Shown here: piece after piece, positions 44,739-55,854 of the stretch
Layout of the letters: each line of letters opens with the position of its first letter
How positions within the stretch are numbered: position 1 is the stretch's first letter
Assembly: GCA_905116865.2 (NCBI GenBank)
Contig: CAJHNH020004824.1
Span: 347,570-411,569, forward strand
Reading direction: 5' to 3'
Source: Candidula unifasciata
Taxonomy: Eukaryota; Mollusca; Gastropoda; Stylommatophora; Geomitridae
DNA: 64,000 bases
Notes under the pieces: generated by a model
Seen by the model: the letters and a program-made list of their open reading frames with translations, nothing else
What the model was told of the DNA's origin: nothing
Database searches by the model: none
Program-made: the position numbers and the translations under genes

Positions 44739-44745
44739 TACCTGT
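44098..44745. repeat. 0.65-kb (TTC)n array
   Basis: Polypyrimidine on plus, (GAA)n on minus, with TTTTCCTCC interruptions that recur about every 60-100 bp. It continues directly from the 3' end of the minus-strand LINE-B copy at 44746-44935 and is best read as an expanded LINE tail. Open frames of poly-Lys/Glu/Arg are artefacts. Confidence 0.95.
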
Positions 44746-44935
44746 TCTTGTACAGTATCGGTATCGAGAGAGATACAAGGTTCTCTTTTTCTGGCCGCCG
44801 TGACTATAGACACATGGTGCTGCTGAAGAGTTCTCTGATGTTATCTGTCCATATCGATCTCGGTCTCCCTTTTTTCTTTGAGTGTATGCCATGTGTAGTA
44901 TAACGTTGTAAGGCATTATTTCTAAGTTGGAAAAA
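44746..44935 (-). mobile_element. LINE-B 3' end, copy 2
   Basis: Plus-strand blocks TTCTCTGATGTTATC, CATATCGATCTCGGTCTCCC and GTTGTAAGGCATTATTTCTA correspond to 22140-22260. Downstream of the region present in copy 1 it adds the minus-strand end TGTCTATAGTCACGGCGGCC and ACTGTACAAGAACAGG, then (GAA)n. Confidence 0.8.
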
Positions 44936-44999
44936 TATTGTTTTAATTTTAATTTAGTATTCGATTTTTACATCTTCTTCCTTTCCTTTACGTCCTTTT

Positions 45000-45430
45000 T
45001 TACCGCTTAGGGTGTCGAGGGAGATCTAAGGTCCTGATTCATGATCTTCTGGCTGCCTGGACAATAGACACATTGTGTTTCTCTGATGGTATCCTCCCAT
45101 ATTGTTCTTGGTCTACCTCTTGCTCTACGTCCCTCTCCTCTTTTGGTATATGCCTAGAATGGTATATCATCAAGAGGCATTTTTCCAATTGGGCAAACCA
45201 TTTGATTTGCTGTACTTGTATGTAATGTAGAAGGTATTCCTTCTTTTACCTTTCTCACACATCTCACCTCCAAGGGTACTAATTGTCTGTTCTGGTTTGT
45301 TGCGAGTCACTGGTAACAGAAGATGGGAAAGAATATACTTTGTATGAAATGTTTCTTTGTGCTGATCGAGATTGTCTTATGATGTAAAACGGAAGCGAGA
45401 CGTTCCACGCGATATTTATTTGAAGCACCA
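45000..45430 (-). mobile_element. LINE-B 3' end, copy 3
   Basis: Plus-strand TTCTCTGATGGTATCCTCCC, ATTGTTCTTGGTCTACC, GGGCAAACCATTTGATTTGC and GTGCTGATCGAGATTGTCTT align with 22140-22515 of copy 1. Its 3' end (minus) reads CTCGACACCCTAAGCGG, then GGAAGAAGATG. It is in tandem with copy 2, 65 bp away. Confidence 0.85.
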
Positions 45431-45649
45431 GATCTCCATTTGTTTCTCTTTTTCTAATTAATTATCATAATTAGGCTAGGTACTGTATCGCTCCCTTTCT
45501 CCTAGTTAACATCAATGTTTCTATGAATGTATTTTTGACAAGAGTTGTAGCTTGGGGTAATTGGATGTGACCACAGTTGAGGTGATATTAACAAGCAAAT
45601 GAACACAGCGCACACTGATGTAAAACCTAGAGAAATCATGGGTGGAGCT

Positions 45650-45745
45650 GCATGCGGTAGCAAGTGATAGGACGACTTCGTATCGGTTGGCTGTGAGCCT
45701 ATGCTCCATAGCAAAATAAGGGAAGAAGAAAAAGAAGAAGAGAGG
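45650..45745 (+). mobile_element. RTE-type LINE 3' end with GAA tail
   Basis: Plus strand GCATGCGGTAGCAAGTGATA, GGACGACTT and CCTATGCTCCATAGC match 34213-34290 and the inverted copy at 20920-21010, followed by GGGAAGAAGAAAAAGAAG. Confidence 0.78.
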
Positions 45746-46148
45746 ACCGACTTTACTTCCCATCCATAACCTAGTACTCATCTGTGGATTAGTGGGTGTG
45801 GCAACCAAGATTATGAGAAAAAAATCCACCTATCAGTTTATACGGAACTTTCCCATAATTCTATAGTGGCCTACTCTAGAAGCCAACGAAGAAGGGTTCC
45901 TCTATTGGTGGTGCATGAGACAACTTGATTACTAGTCCGTCTACCGTTTCTCCTGCAGTTTGAGTGTCATTCAAGCACTCTGTCCATCTTGTGCTTTTTC
46001 AGTCTCGCCAGCTGTTGATGCTGGACTGAGTTCCACGACCGCATGATGCTAGGCTACCACTGAAGCAAACACACTCCTTCAACTGCTAACTACACATCGA
46101 CAGCTTAGGACATTTTAACTTTGTTCACTGCATCGATTAGAACATAAT
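45746..46148. other. Non-coding, nothing recognised
   Basis: No coding exon or repeat shared with the rest of the window. Confidence 0.35.
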
Positions 46149-46415
46149 TCTTCTTCTCTGTTCACCGGCTGTGAGCGCCGGTAGAAAGTCCTGGTCGTTC
46201 GTCCGTTTGAACTTTGTGCCAGGGCCTGAGTTTTTCATGTAAGTGCCGTTTACTGCTTTATTTAGACAAAATTGATTATATGCCGCTCGGACAGATACAC
46301 TTCGACTTTGAAGGAAGTCGTCATTGGACGACTCCTACGACATGCTTGTTGGGAAGGCCGTTTGTCTATTCCAGTTTTCCCTACAATGGGGCCTAAGAAT
46401 CCACACGGGAAAACC
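46149..46415 (-). repeat. SINE-B copy 3
   Basis: Plus-strand CTTCTTCTCTGTTCACCGGC, GTCGTTCGTCCG, CTTCGACTTTGAAGGAAG, GACTCCTACGACATGCTTGT and CACACGGG, in the same order as the other copies. Confidence 0.85.
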
Positions 46416-46725
46416 CTAATTTGAGTTTTCAGTCATTCTAATTTATTTATTTTTTTTATTTCAAATAACACACCATTCAGTCATTCACCAATAATTCAAA
46501 AAAATACATACACCCTTCAATATTTCACTTACCCTTGTATTAACTCAAACATATTTCACTCACCTATTTCATACATCAGTCAATCATTCACACATCTGGA
46601 ACATTTTAAAATTATGCATCCATCCCTGTAAACACTGGAACCCTTATACTAATGCACTCATTTCTACAACATTTCAAACGTCATGCAATCATTCAACCAT
46701 CTAACAACTAACCGACAACTCTTAC

Positions 46726-47870
46726 CATCAGATCCTAGATCATAGTGCTGGAACCCCTCCCAGTAATCAGCATAGCCATGGTCCTCTTGCTCTTGGTGGT
46801 CGAACCAGCCACTGTCCGCACTGACCGGCTCGTCGTCCGGCAAGTCGTGAGATTCAGGATACTGTTCATCGCTGAGGTTATCAGCATTTAAGTTGTCTCC
46901 AGCCATTTGGTTGAGTTGGAACGGGTCATCGTCGACAGCCTGTTCGTTCAAGATAACCTCCTGAGGCAGGAAAACGTGCTCGTTGTTGGTATCATCTTGA
47001 AAGTACACTATTTGTTCGTTTTGTACATCTTCTGCGTACAAAACTTGTTCATAAAGAGCATCATCATGTAAGTACACATATCGTTCAGTTTCTGCATCTT
47101 CTTCAACGTAAAGATCCTCGCCGGGAGCATCTTTCTTTAAGTAGACAATCTGCTCGCCGAGAGCATCTTCGTGCATGGACACCGTGTGCCCATCATAAGA
47201 GTCTTCTTGTCTGTAGATGATTTGATGTCTGAAAGTGTCCTCAGGTAAGCACACATGTTTCTCAATGTTTACATCTTGTGTGTAGACAACTTGCTCGTCG
47301 AGAGCATTCTCTTGTATGTGCATAGTTTGATCCCTGAGAGGATCTTCATGCATGTACACAATCTGTTCGCTTCTTGCATCTTCTTTGAACACAATTTTCT
47401 CTTCAATGGCCTCTTTACCGTGTACACTTTGTTGGTACAACAAACCTTGTCCGTGCACAGTTTGTTTGTACAAAGAATCTTGTCCGTGCACAATTCGCAG
47501 GCCAGGAGCGTCCTCGCGCTGATAGACATAAAAATCGACGAGTGAATTGTAATCGTTGTCCGGGCAACTGATGCATGGCACGGTGGCGTCATTGCCACAC
47601 TCTTGGCATATTTGCTTTTGGCACCATAATCCCATTGATCGGTATCTTCTGACAAGACATCGTAAGAAATAAATTCCGGGTTGGTGATTTGCCAGAGGTG
47701 TTGATCTCCGTATGGGTCGTTGGTTTCTCTGAGCTCAAGCATGTCGTCACAGTCGGAGTCCCACTCATCGCCTGATGGTGAGCTGTCCGTTTCTTCTGGG
47801 TCTCTGGTAAAGAGCTGGTCAGTTTGAGAATCCAGCCAATAGTGGATTAAAGAATAGCTCGGATGAGGTC
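46726..47870 (-). CDS. Large exon of an acidic repeat-containing protein, function unknown
   Basis: A minus-strand exon bounded by strong splice sites, acceptor TTTCGCTCTCACAG before 47870 and donor GATG|GTAAGA at 46726. The upstream part (47870 to about 47630) reads in one frame (TDSSPSGDEWDSDCDDMLEL, DPYGDQHLWQITNPEF). The rest reads in another frame: a short cysteine cluster C-x4-C-x2-C-x7-C-x2-C (CQKQICQECGNDATVPCISC), then some 14 diverged 14-18-residue repeats around EDALxEQIVY, then an acidic tail ending WEGFQHYDLGSDG. One base must be gained or lost around 47620-47650, so there is a real frameshift (pseudogene), an assembly error or a missed short intron. The protein is very Asp/Glu/Gln-rich and likely disordered apart from the Cys cluster. 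No other exon of it was found, and I do not recognise the family. Confidence 0.6.
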
Positions 47871-47929
47871 CTGTGAGAGCGAAAGACAGGGGAAATTAGT
47901 AAAGACCTAGATTTCAGTAAAATTTGAGA

Positions 47930-47937
<8 letters not shown>

Positions 47938-47992
<55 letters not shown>
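47938..47992. repeat. (GA)n microsatellite
   Basis: About 26 GA units plus a G run, 70 bp upstream of the acceptor of the acidic exon. Degenerate about 90-bp iterations follow to 48180. Confidence 0.96.
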
Positions 47993-47997
<5 letters not shown>

Positions 47998-48367
47998 TGA
48001 ACGGACAAAGTAGTGGATAATAATTCAGTTGAAAGCATGGAGTGGAGAGAGAAAAAGATAGAGGCGACAGTAAAGTACTGGATTTACTCTAGATGGGGGG
48101 GGGGGAGGGGAAGAGGGGGAGAGATAGAGACGGAAGAGACAGAAAATAAGGTTAAACTACTAGATTATAATTCAGTTTAGATCCATGGTGGGCGCTTGGT
48201 GAAGAGGCAAGAAGGATATCCCAACTGAGATCCTGTGAAATAAAAGAGTACTAGGAACGAGAGATGGAGATAAATTATTAAATGTGAGAGAGTGTGTGTA
48301 GAGTAGCTATAGATAATTACAGATAGAGTGACGATAGAAACACTGGCAGGCGAAAATGAGGAGGAGC

Positions 48368-48635
48368 AGAAGAAGAAGAAAAAGAAGAAGAAGAAGAAGA
48401 AGAAGAAGAAGAAGAAGAAGAAGAAGAAGAAGAAGAAGAAGAAGAAGAAGAAGAAGAAGAAGAAGAAGAAGAAGAAGAAGAAAAAGAAGAAGAAGAAGAA
48501 GAAGAAGAAGAAGAAGAAGAAGAAGAAGAAGAAGAAGAAGAAGAAGAAGAAGAAGAAGAAGAAGAAGAAGAAGAAGAAGAAGAAGAAGAAGAAGAAGAAG
48601 AAGAAGAAGAAGAAGAAGAAGAAGAAGAAGAAATA
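48368..48635. repeat. (GAA)n array, about 88 units
   Basis: Almost perfect GAA/AAG trinucleotide, three GAAAAA interruptions. Homopurine mirror repeat. Open frames of poly-Lys, poly-Arg and poly-Phe are artefacts. Confidence 0.98.
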
Positions 48636-48769
48636 AAGAAAGAAAGTGAAATAAAGGAAAACAGAAAAAGTAAGAAAGGAAAGAGGAAAGGAAGAAAGGT
48701 GCATAAAAAGTGCTATTATTTATCTACATATCTATCTGATTGTCTTTCTATGTATCAAGTCCATAAGAG

Positions 48770-48870
48770 AACCCCGGTAGAGCAGCATCTTCCACTGTCT
48801 CCTGTCTCTCTGGCGGTCATGTATTCAAACTCCCTCCCAATCGAAGATTGTTGCAATGGCCTTGACCCCC
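48770..48870 (+). repeat. tRNA-like SINE head
   Basis: GAACCCCGGTAGAGCAGC (A-box-like) and GTATTCAAACTCC (B-box-like), 50 bp apart, resemble a degraded tRNA-derived head. Confidence 0.4.
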
Positions 48871-49079
48871 AGTAGCAACAAACCTAAAACTCTTACCATG
48901 AAACTTACTGCGACATAAATATGGTCTGTGTGATACTGGCTATTTCATCATTCAAGTGCACATTTTTTGTAATAAAATTTGAAGCTAGGTCCGTTAAACA
49001 TAAGGGGAAAAAAGATCATTTTGTGGGGAAAAAAGTCAATTAATTTAGTTCCTTTAAATTGTACAACAACGTGGTCATC

Positions 49080-49260
49080 GTCATCAATCTATTGTGCTAC
49101 CATGTGTCACATAGGGCTCGCAGTCTGTCCTTCCATTCCGTTCTAATATGTGCCATCCTTTTGTTATCATTGGTGGAATCCAGGCCAACATCGTTAGCCT
49201 CTCTCATAAACGTTCGTTTTAATGTTGCTCTTGGGCGACCTCACTGTCTGAGTCTATTTC
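49080..49260 (-). mobile_element. LINE C-terminus fragment
   Basis: Minus strand: TFMREANDVGLDSTNDNKRM, AHIRTEWKDRLRALCDTW, in the manner of the last helices of RTE/CR1-like ORF2 proteins, preceded by a degenerate GRPKSNIKT. Short and uncertain as to clade. Confidence 0.55.
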
Positions 49261-49264
49261 TATC

Positions 49265-50678
49265 CAATGTACAACATAGGGAATTGTTACGATACTGAGC
49301 CTGGGACACTTCAGAATATAACATATTGAGCTAACATGAATACAGAGAAGGATAACTCCATTAGAAGTGACACATACATATAAAGTAACATATTTCACAT
49401 ATAACATGGGCAGACACTACAATACACCACACACAAAATACCTTGAGATTCCATCTTTTCGATGTTTACAGTAACAAGCTGCTTGATCTCACAAGATTGT
49501 GCCTTCGATAGCAATATAACAGTAGACTCCTTCAGAATGAATAATAAAATCCTTCAGGAATAACACTACAGTAGCACGAATGCACAAGCCAACACGTAGA
49601 CGGTTACAAAAAGCTCTTCCAGTGATACGACTTGGAGTTAATCAGACAAGGTACTTTATATAATAGGACATCCAGGCCACACCTATAGGCATCCGCTGTA
49701 ATTTGGAGCAAACGATTTGTCTGCTTCGGTGACAACTGATACAAGAAACCCTAATGATTGGTTTCATGACACCATGAACAAGTTGAAAGAGCATAATGTC
49801 AATATTGCGCAATTGGCGTGGGACTGGACCGCTCTGTCCCTATTCACTTACTTATCATCACCTATTGTTTTCATGGCAGTTCTCAGGCCTAGCTTCCAGT
49901 CGTTGCCCACTGTCGTTAGGTACCCTTTGTTTTGTCTATCGGACCCCGCGCAAGTGGCAGGATGATCAAAGAGTGGTTGGAGCGCTTGTATGACGACGAT
50001 ACAACAACACACCGGCAGCGGCACACCACAAGAGAGTTCATCCCTGTCTAAAACACGACCGCCCCTGTCAGAGAACAATTGTGTCAGTTTTCTTTATTCT
50101 CTCAGCTCTGGACCAAATGGGATGGGGGTAGATCTTCTGGACAATATTTACATAACTTCAAACTTTCTAGAAAGTCGTCGGTTTCAAAAAACGCCAGAGA
50201 GTTGACACGGTGTGGCGGTTTAATTCTGCCTTTCTGTTTGTTTTGAAGGTTAACCTTGAGAACTGGTAATTGATATTATTTGTCAGCATATACAGGGAAT
50301 ATTTAGAATACAGATTGAAGATCTAGAAAAACGAGCAGAGAGACACCAAAAACCAAGCCAGAAATATTAGTTTGCTACAGAATAAAATAAAACAGGATCG
50401 TTTCCATATCCTTAAAGGACATTAGGGGTCTGTTTTGTTAACTCCATATTTGTTATAGACTGGTCTTCTCTTGATAAGTAATGTTTTAAATCACCTCTGT
50501 CACATTTACTTCACATAACGTTTTCTGTTATTCATAGCGGCCTGATCGATCAATAAATCAGCATCGTTGAGGCTTCGAACCTATCGGGCTGACATGCCAG
50601 CCTGCTAGCCACTTGGCTAAAGCGGCTCTCCTGCCTTTACTTCCCCTCCACTAGACTGTTCTCTCGTTTTGTACCAGT
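49265..50678. other. 1.4 kb without recognised genes
   Basis: A weak open frame at 49717-49965 (plus) and another at 49848-50078 (minus) have no similarity or splice context I can support. 50565-50640 looks like an inverted tRNA-type SINE head (GGCTCAAGCC-like, CTTGGCTAAAGCGGC). Confidence 0.35.
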
Positions 50679-50950
50679 CTTCTTCTTCTTCTTTAGCTTC
50701 TCGATCACTGTTTGTAAACTACGGTGTTAGTTTTGGTTGTTCGTCCACTTGTGAACTTTGGCTTTGGTCCAGAACTGGTGTTATGCATTTACATTTGTTA
50801 TACAGATATCTATTATCTGTATGCAGAATGTTCTTTCTTCCTTTCTTCACCTTTCTGGTAGATGCTCTCCGACTTCGAAGGAAACATTCTAACTAGTCTC
50901 GACTTTTACAACATGTTTGTTAGGCAGGAAATTGGTCTTTTCTAAACTGC
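50679..50950 (-). repeat. SINE-B copy 4
   Basis: Plus-strand CTTCTTCTTCTTTAGCTTCTC, TTTTGGTTGTTCGTCCAC, TAGATGCTCTCCGACTTCGA and ACATGTTTGTTAGGCAGG. Confidence 0.8.
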
Positions 50951-50961
50951 TTCTCATTAAC

Positions 50962-53900
50962 ACTGGCCCGGAACCCAAGTGATGAGATAATGCTAACAAG
51001 ACACACAGCAACAAACAGAGGCCCGGAACCCAAGTGATGAGATAATGCTAACAAGACACACAGCAACAAACAGAGGCCCGGAACCCAAGTGATGAGATAA
51101 TGCTAACAAGACACACAGCAACAAACAGAGGCCCGGAACCCAAGTGATGAGATAATGCTAACAAGACACACAGCAACAAACAGAGGCCCGGAACCCAAGT
51201 GATGAGATAATGCTAACAAGACACACAGCAACAAACAGAGGCCCGGAACCCAAGTGATGAGATAATGCTAACAAGACACACAGCAACAAACAGAGGCCCG
51301 GAACCCAAGTGATGAGATAATGCTAACAAGACACACAGCAACAAACAGAGGCCCGGAACCCAAGTGATGAGATAATGCTAACAAGACACACAGCAACAAA
51401 CAGAGGCCCGGAACCCAAGTGATGAGATAATGCTAACAAGACACACAGCAACAAACAGAGGCCCGGAACCCAAGTGATGAGATAATGCTAACAAGACACA
51501 CAGCAAACAAACAGAGAGCCCGGAACCCAAGTGATGGGAACATGCAAACAAGACACACAGCAACAAACAGAGGCCCGGAACCCAAGTGATGAGATAATGC
51601 TAACAAGACACACAGCAACAAACAGAGGCCCGGAACCCAAGTGATGAGATAATGCTAACAAGACACACAGCAACAAACAGAGGCCCGGAACCCAAGTGAT
51701 GAGATAATGCTAACAAGACACACAGCAACAAAACAGAGGCCCGGAACCCAAGTGATGAGATAATGCTAACAAGACACACAGCAACAAACAGAGGCCCGGA
51801 ACCCAAGTGATGAGATAATGCTAACAAGACACACAGCAACAAACAGAGGCCCGGAACCCAAGTGATGAGATAATGCTAACAAGACACACAGCAACAAACA
51901 GAGGCCCGGAACCCAAGTGATGAGATAATGCTAACAAGACACACAGCAACAAACAGAGGCCCGGAACCCAAGTGATGAGATAATGCTAACAAGACACACA
52001 GCAACAAACAGAGGCCCGGAACCCAAGTGATGAGATAATGCTAACAAGACACACAGCAACAAACAGAGGCCCGGAACCCAAGTGATGGGAACATGCAAAC
52101 AAGACACACAGCAACAAACAGAGGCCCGGAACCCAAGTGATGAGATAATGCTAACAAGACACACAGCAACAAACAGAGGCCCGGAACCCAAGTGATGAGA
52201 TAATGCTAACAAGACACACAGCAACAAACAGAGGCCCGGAACCCAAGTGATGGGAACATGCAAACAAGACACACAGCAACAAACAGTGGCCAGGAACCCA
52301 AGTGATGAGATAATGCTAACAAGACACACAGCAACAAACAGAGGCCCGGAACCCAAGTGATGGGAACATGCAAACAAGACACACAGCAACAAACAGTGGC
52401 CAGGAACCCAAGTGATGAGATAATGCTAACAAGACACACAGCAACAAACAGAGGCCCGGAACCCAAGTGATGGGAACATGCAAACAAGACACACAGCAAC
52501 AAACAGTGGCCAGGAACCCAAGTGATGAGATAATGCTAACAAAACACACAGCAACAAACAGAGGCCCGGAACCCAAGTGATGAGAACATGCAAACAAGAC
52601 ACACAGCAACAAACAGAGGCCCGGAACCCAAGTGATGAGAGCATGCTAACAAGACACAGAGCAACAAACAGTGGCCAGGAACCTAAGTGATGAGAACATG
52701 CAAACAAGACACAGCAACAAACAGAGGCCCGGAACCCAAGTGATGAGAGCATGCAAACAAGACACAGAGCAACAAACAGTGGCCAGGAACCCAAGTGATG
52801 AGAACATGCAAACACCAACACACAAGCAACAAACAGAGGGCCCGGAACCCAAGTGATGAGAGCATGCAAACAAGACACAGAGCAACAAACAGTGGCCAGG
52901 AACCCAAGTGATGAGAACATGCAAACAAGACACAGCGCAACAAACAGTGGCCAGGAACCCAAGTGATGAGAACATGCAAACAAGACACAGACACAGCAAC
53001 AAACAGAGGCCCGGAACCCAAGTGATGAGAGCATGCAAACAAGACACAGAGCAACAAACAGTGGCCAGGAACCCAAGTGATGAGAACATGCAAACAAGAC
53101 ACACAGCAACAAACAGAGGCCCGGAACCCAAGTGATGAGAGCATGCAAACAAGACACAGAGCAACAAACAGTGGCCAGGAACCCAAGTGATGAGAACATG
53201 CAAACAAGACACAGCGCAACAAACAGTGGCCAGGAACCAAAGTGATGAGAACATGCAAACAAGACACAGACACAGCAACAAACAGAGGCCCGGAACCCAA
53301 GTGATGAGAGCATGCAAACAAGACACAGAGCAACAAACAGTGGCCAGGAACCCAAGTGATGAGAGCATGCAAACAAGACACAGAGCAACAAACAGTGGCC
53401 TAGAACCCAAGTGATGAGGGCATGCAAACAAGACACAGAGCAACAAACAGTGGCCTAGACCCAAGTGATGAGAGCATGCAAACAAGACACAGAGCAACAA
53501 ACAGTGGCCTAGAACCCAAGTGATGAGAGCATGCAAACAAGACACAGAGCAACAAACAGTGGCCAGGAACCCAAGTGATGAGAGCATGCAAACAAGACAC
53601 AGAGCAACAAACAGTGGCCAGGAACCCAAGTGATGAGAGCATGCAAACAAGACACAGAGCAACAAACAGTGGCCAGGAACCCAAGTGATGAGAGCATGCA
53701 AACAAGACACAGAGCAACAAACAGTGGCCAGGAACCCAAGTGATGAGAGCATGCAAACAAGACACAGAGCAACAAACAGTGGCCAGGAACCCAAGTGATA
53801 AGAGCATGCAAACAAGACACAGAGCAACAAACAGTGGCCTAGAACCCAAGTGATGAGAACATGCAAATAAGACACAGAGCAACAAACAATGGCCCGGAAC

Positions 53901-54192
53901 CCAAGTGATGAGAGCATGCAAACAAGACACAGAGCAACAAACAGTGGCCCGGAACCCAAGTGATGAGAACATGCAAACAAGACACAGAGCAATAAACAGA
54001 GGCCCGGAACCCAAGTGATGAGAACATGCAAACAAAACACACAGCAACAAACAGTGGCCCGGAACCCAAGTGATGAGAACATGCAAACAAGACACAGAGC
54101 AACAAACAGCAGCCCGAAACCCAAGTGATGAGATAATGCTAACAAAACACAGAGCAATAAACAGTGGCCTGGAACCCAAGTGATGAGAACAA
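50962..54192. repeat. 3.2-kb 55-bp satellite-like array, about 58 copies
   Basis: Unit contains GGCCCGGAACCCAAGTGATG, AGATAATGCTAACAAGAC and ACACAGCAACAAACAGA. Units from 50962 to about 52060 are almost all one type (AGATAATGCTAAC). From about 52080 a second type (GGAACATGCAAAC, then AGAACATGCAAAC or AGAGCATGCAAAC, with CAGTGGCCAGG) takes over and dominates to 54192. Mixed units lie at the boundary. Frames are open over hundreds of codons on the minus strand only because units lack stops. Confidence 0.98.
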
Positions 54193-54224
54193 TAAAATCT
54201 TTCTGACCTAGTAATTGTCTCAAA

Positions 54225-54620
54225 CTGTAGACACACAACCAGTTATTGTATTAGACTCCATGAACATGCTACAGAAGATAGCAACAGGCGGTATGAGCTC
54301 TGAATGGGCAGAAAGCATTCAAAAATCGCACTTAACCTCCCTCACCTGGATCTACACATGCATCAACGCATGTGGGAAGAAGCATGGACAGAGCAGATAT
54401 CGTCAATGCTGTATTGAATGGGCTAGTGGATAATGACGAATCTCTGACACTAACGCGATTGTGTGACATGTGAGTAAAACATGGTCAAGCACGTCTATGT
54501 CGCCTTCAAAGCCGCTATAGGAGACAGTATAACCAGCTTTTCATGAGAACAATTAGTAGTAATACCTGCTGCATCCGAGGACTGAGCATGCATGGGAATG
54601 CCCAAAGTACAGTGACGTCC
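54225..54620 (+). mobile_element. LINE-A-related RNase H fragment, diverged
   Basis: Plus strand: VIVLDSMNMLQKIATGGMSS, EWAESIQKSHLTSLTWIYTC correspond to the TDSKSMLRKIKTGMLRAEW region of LINE-A. Degraded 3' codons and TGCATGGGAATGCCC follow. The intact catalytic Asp of TDS is retained as LDS. Confidence 0.7.
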
Positions 54621-54940
54621 ATTGTGACAACATATGACTTCCTAGTGAACACATTCCAAGTTGCTTTCTACAAATTTGATTATTTTTCATTACTAGTTTC
54701 TCTTTTAACTCGCCTTCAGTGCAGGCAAAATACATTTTTCTCCTCACAGATCAACCCACCTAAAACAAATGTCAGGAAATGTCCTGGAAAGTAAAGGGAG
54801 CCTGTATTATGTACATTTGCAGGATCACTGAGCCATTTTGTTCAGTTTTCTTTAGTGATATTTTGTTTGCAGCAAGATATGTCTTTACTGAAAGGCAGCA
54901 TTTTAAGAAGTAACACTCAGAAATTAAAGGAACAATTAAT

Positions 54941-55118
54941 ATTCAAAATATCATAATGTTTTAATAGATTCGTTTATTTCAAAGTATCCAATGATTATGT
55001 ATAAATAGTAAGTAAAATAAAAAAAAAATATTCAAAATATCATAATGTTTTAATAGATTCGTTTATTTCAAAGTATCCAATGATTATGTATAAATATTAA
55101 GTAGAATAGAAAAAAAAA
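54941..55118 (+). repeat. 89-bp direct duplication
   Basis: 54941-55029 and 55030-55118 are almost identical, each starting ATTCAAAATATCATAATG and ending in an A run. They look like an A-tailed insert tandemly duplicated. Confidence 0.95.
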
Positions 55119-55291
55119 AAAGAATAAAAAAAATTAGTTATCACATACCCATCATTGTCATTTTGTGGAACAATAAAACATACAACAAACCCTGAAATAC
55201 CATCCAGGGCACTTGTGCAAACCTTGTGGTGTGTTGGCTACATGGTACTAATTCCATCTATATTTTTGAGTTGCTGGTCCCGTTATCTTTA

Positions 55292-55478
55292 AATGACCTT
55301 GGCTCCCAGGTCGACCCAGCCTGAAGTGGGTACCAAGTGAAGTCCTGGGAAGTAAAGGCAGCCAGCGTGCTGTTGACCACATCACTGACTGATCATGTTC
55401 GATTGATCTATAAAATGTCGGTCTAGCCCTATATGCCCAATACCCCTGAGGGCATGGAAAAGGTTTCTTTACTTAAAT
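55292..55478 (+). repeat. SINE-A copy 3, the longest
   Basis: Runs ACCTTGGCTCCCAGGTCGAC, CCAGCCTGAAGTGGGTACC, AGTCCTGGGAAGTAAAGGC, TTGACCACATCAC, GATTGATCTATAAAATG, CCCCTGAGGGCATGG to TTTCTTTACTTA. Followed directly by the GATA-type array. Confidence 0.85.
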
Positions 55479-55479
55479 A

Positions 55480-55852
55480 GATAGACAGATAGACAGATCA
55501 GATAGATAGATTACAAAGATAGATTACATAGATAGATTATACAGATAGGTTACATAGATAGATTACATAGATAGATTACATAGATAGATAGATTACATAG
55601 ACAGATAGATTACATAGATAGATAGATTATATAGATAGATAGATTACATAGATAGATTACATAGATAGATAGATTACATAGACAGATAGATTACATAGAT
55701 AGATTACATAGATAGATAGATTACATAGATAGATAGATAGATAGATTACATAGATAGATAGATTACATAGACAGATAGATTACATAGACAGATAGATTAC
55801 ATAGATAGATAGATTACATAGACAGATAGATTACATAGAATATAGACACTAG
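55480..55852. repeat. GATAGATTACATA minisatellite
   Basis: 13-17 bp units mixing GATA with GATTACATA and GACAGATAGATTACATA. Probably seeded at the 3' end of the adjoining SINE-A. Confidence 0.95.
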
Positions 55853-55854
55853 AT

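Noticed and set aside
49717..50205. Overlapping 60-80 codon frames
   Set aside because: No similarity recognised, no splice signals, frames on both strands; length expected by chance.
52646..54238. 530-codon open frame on minus
   Set aside because: Lies entirely in the 55-bp array; stop-free only because the unit is. Other frames of the same array are open too, and no start or splice context exists.
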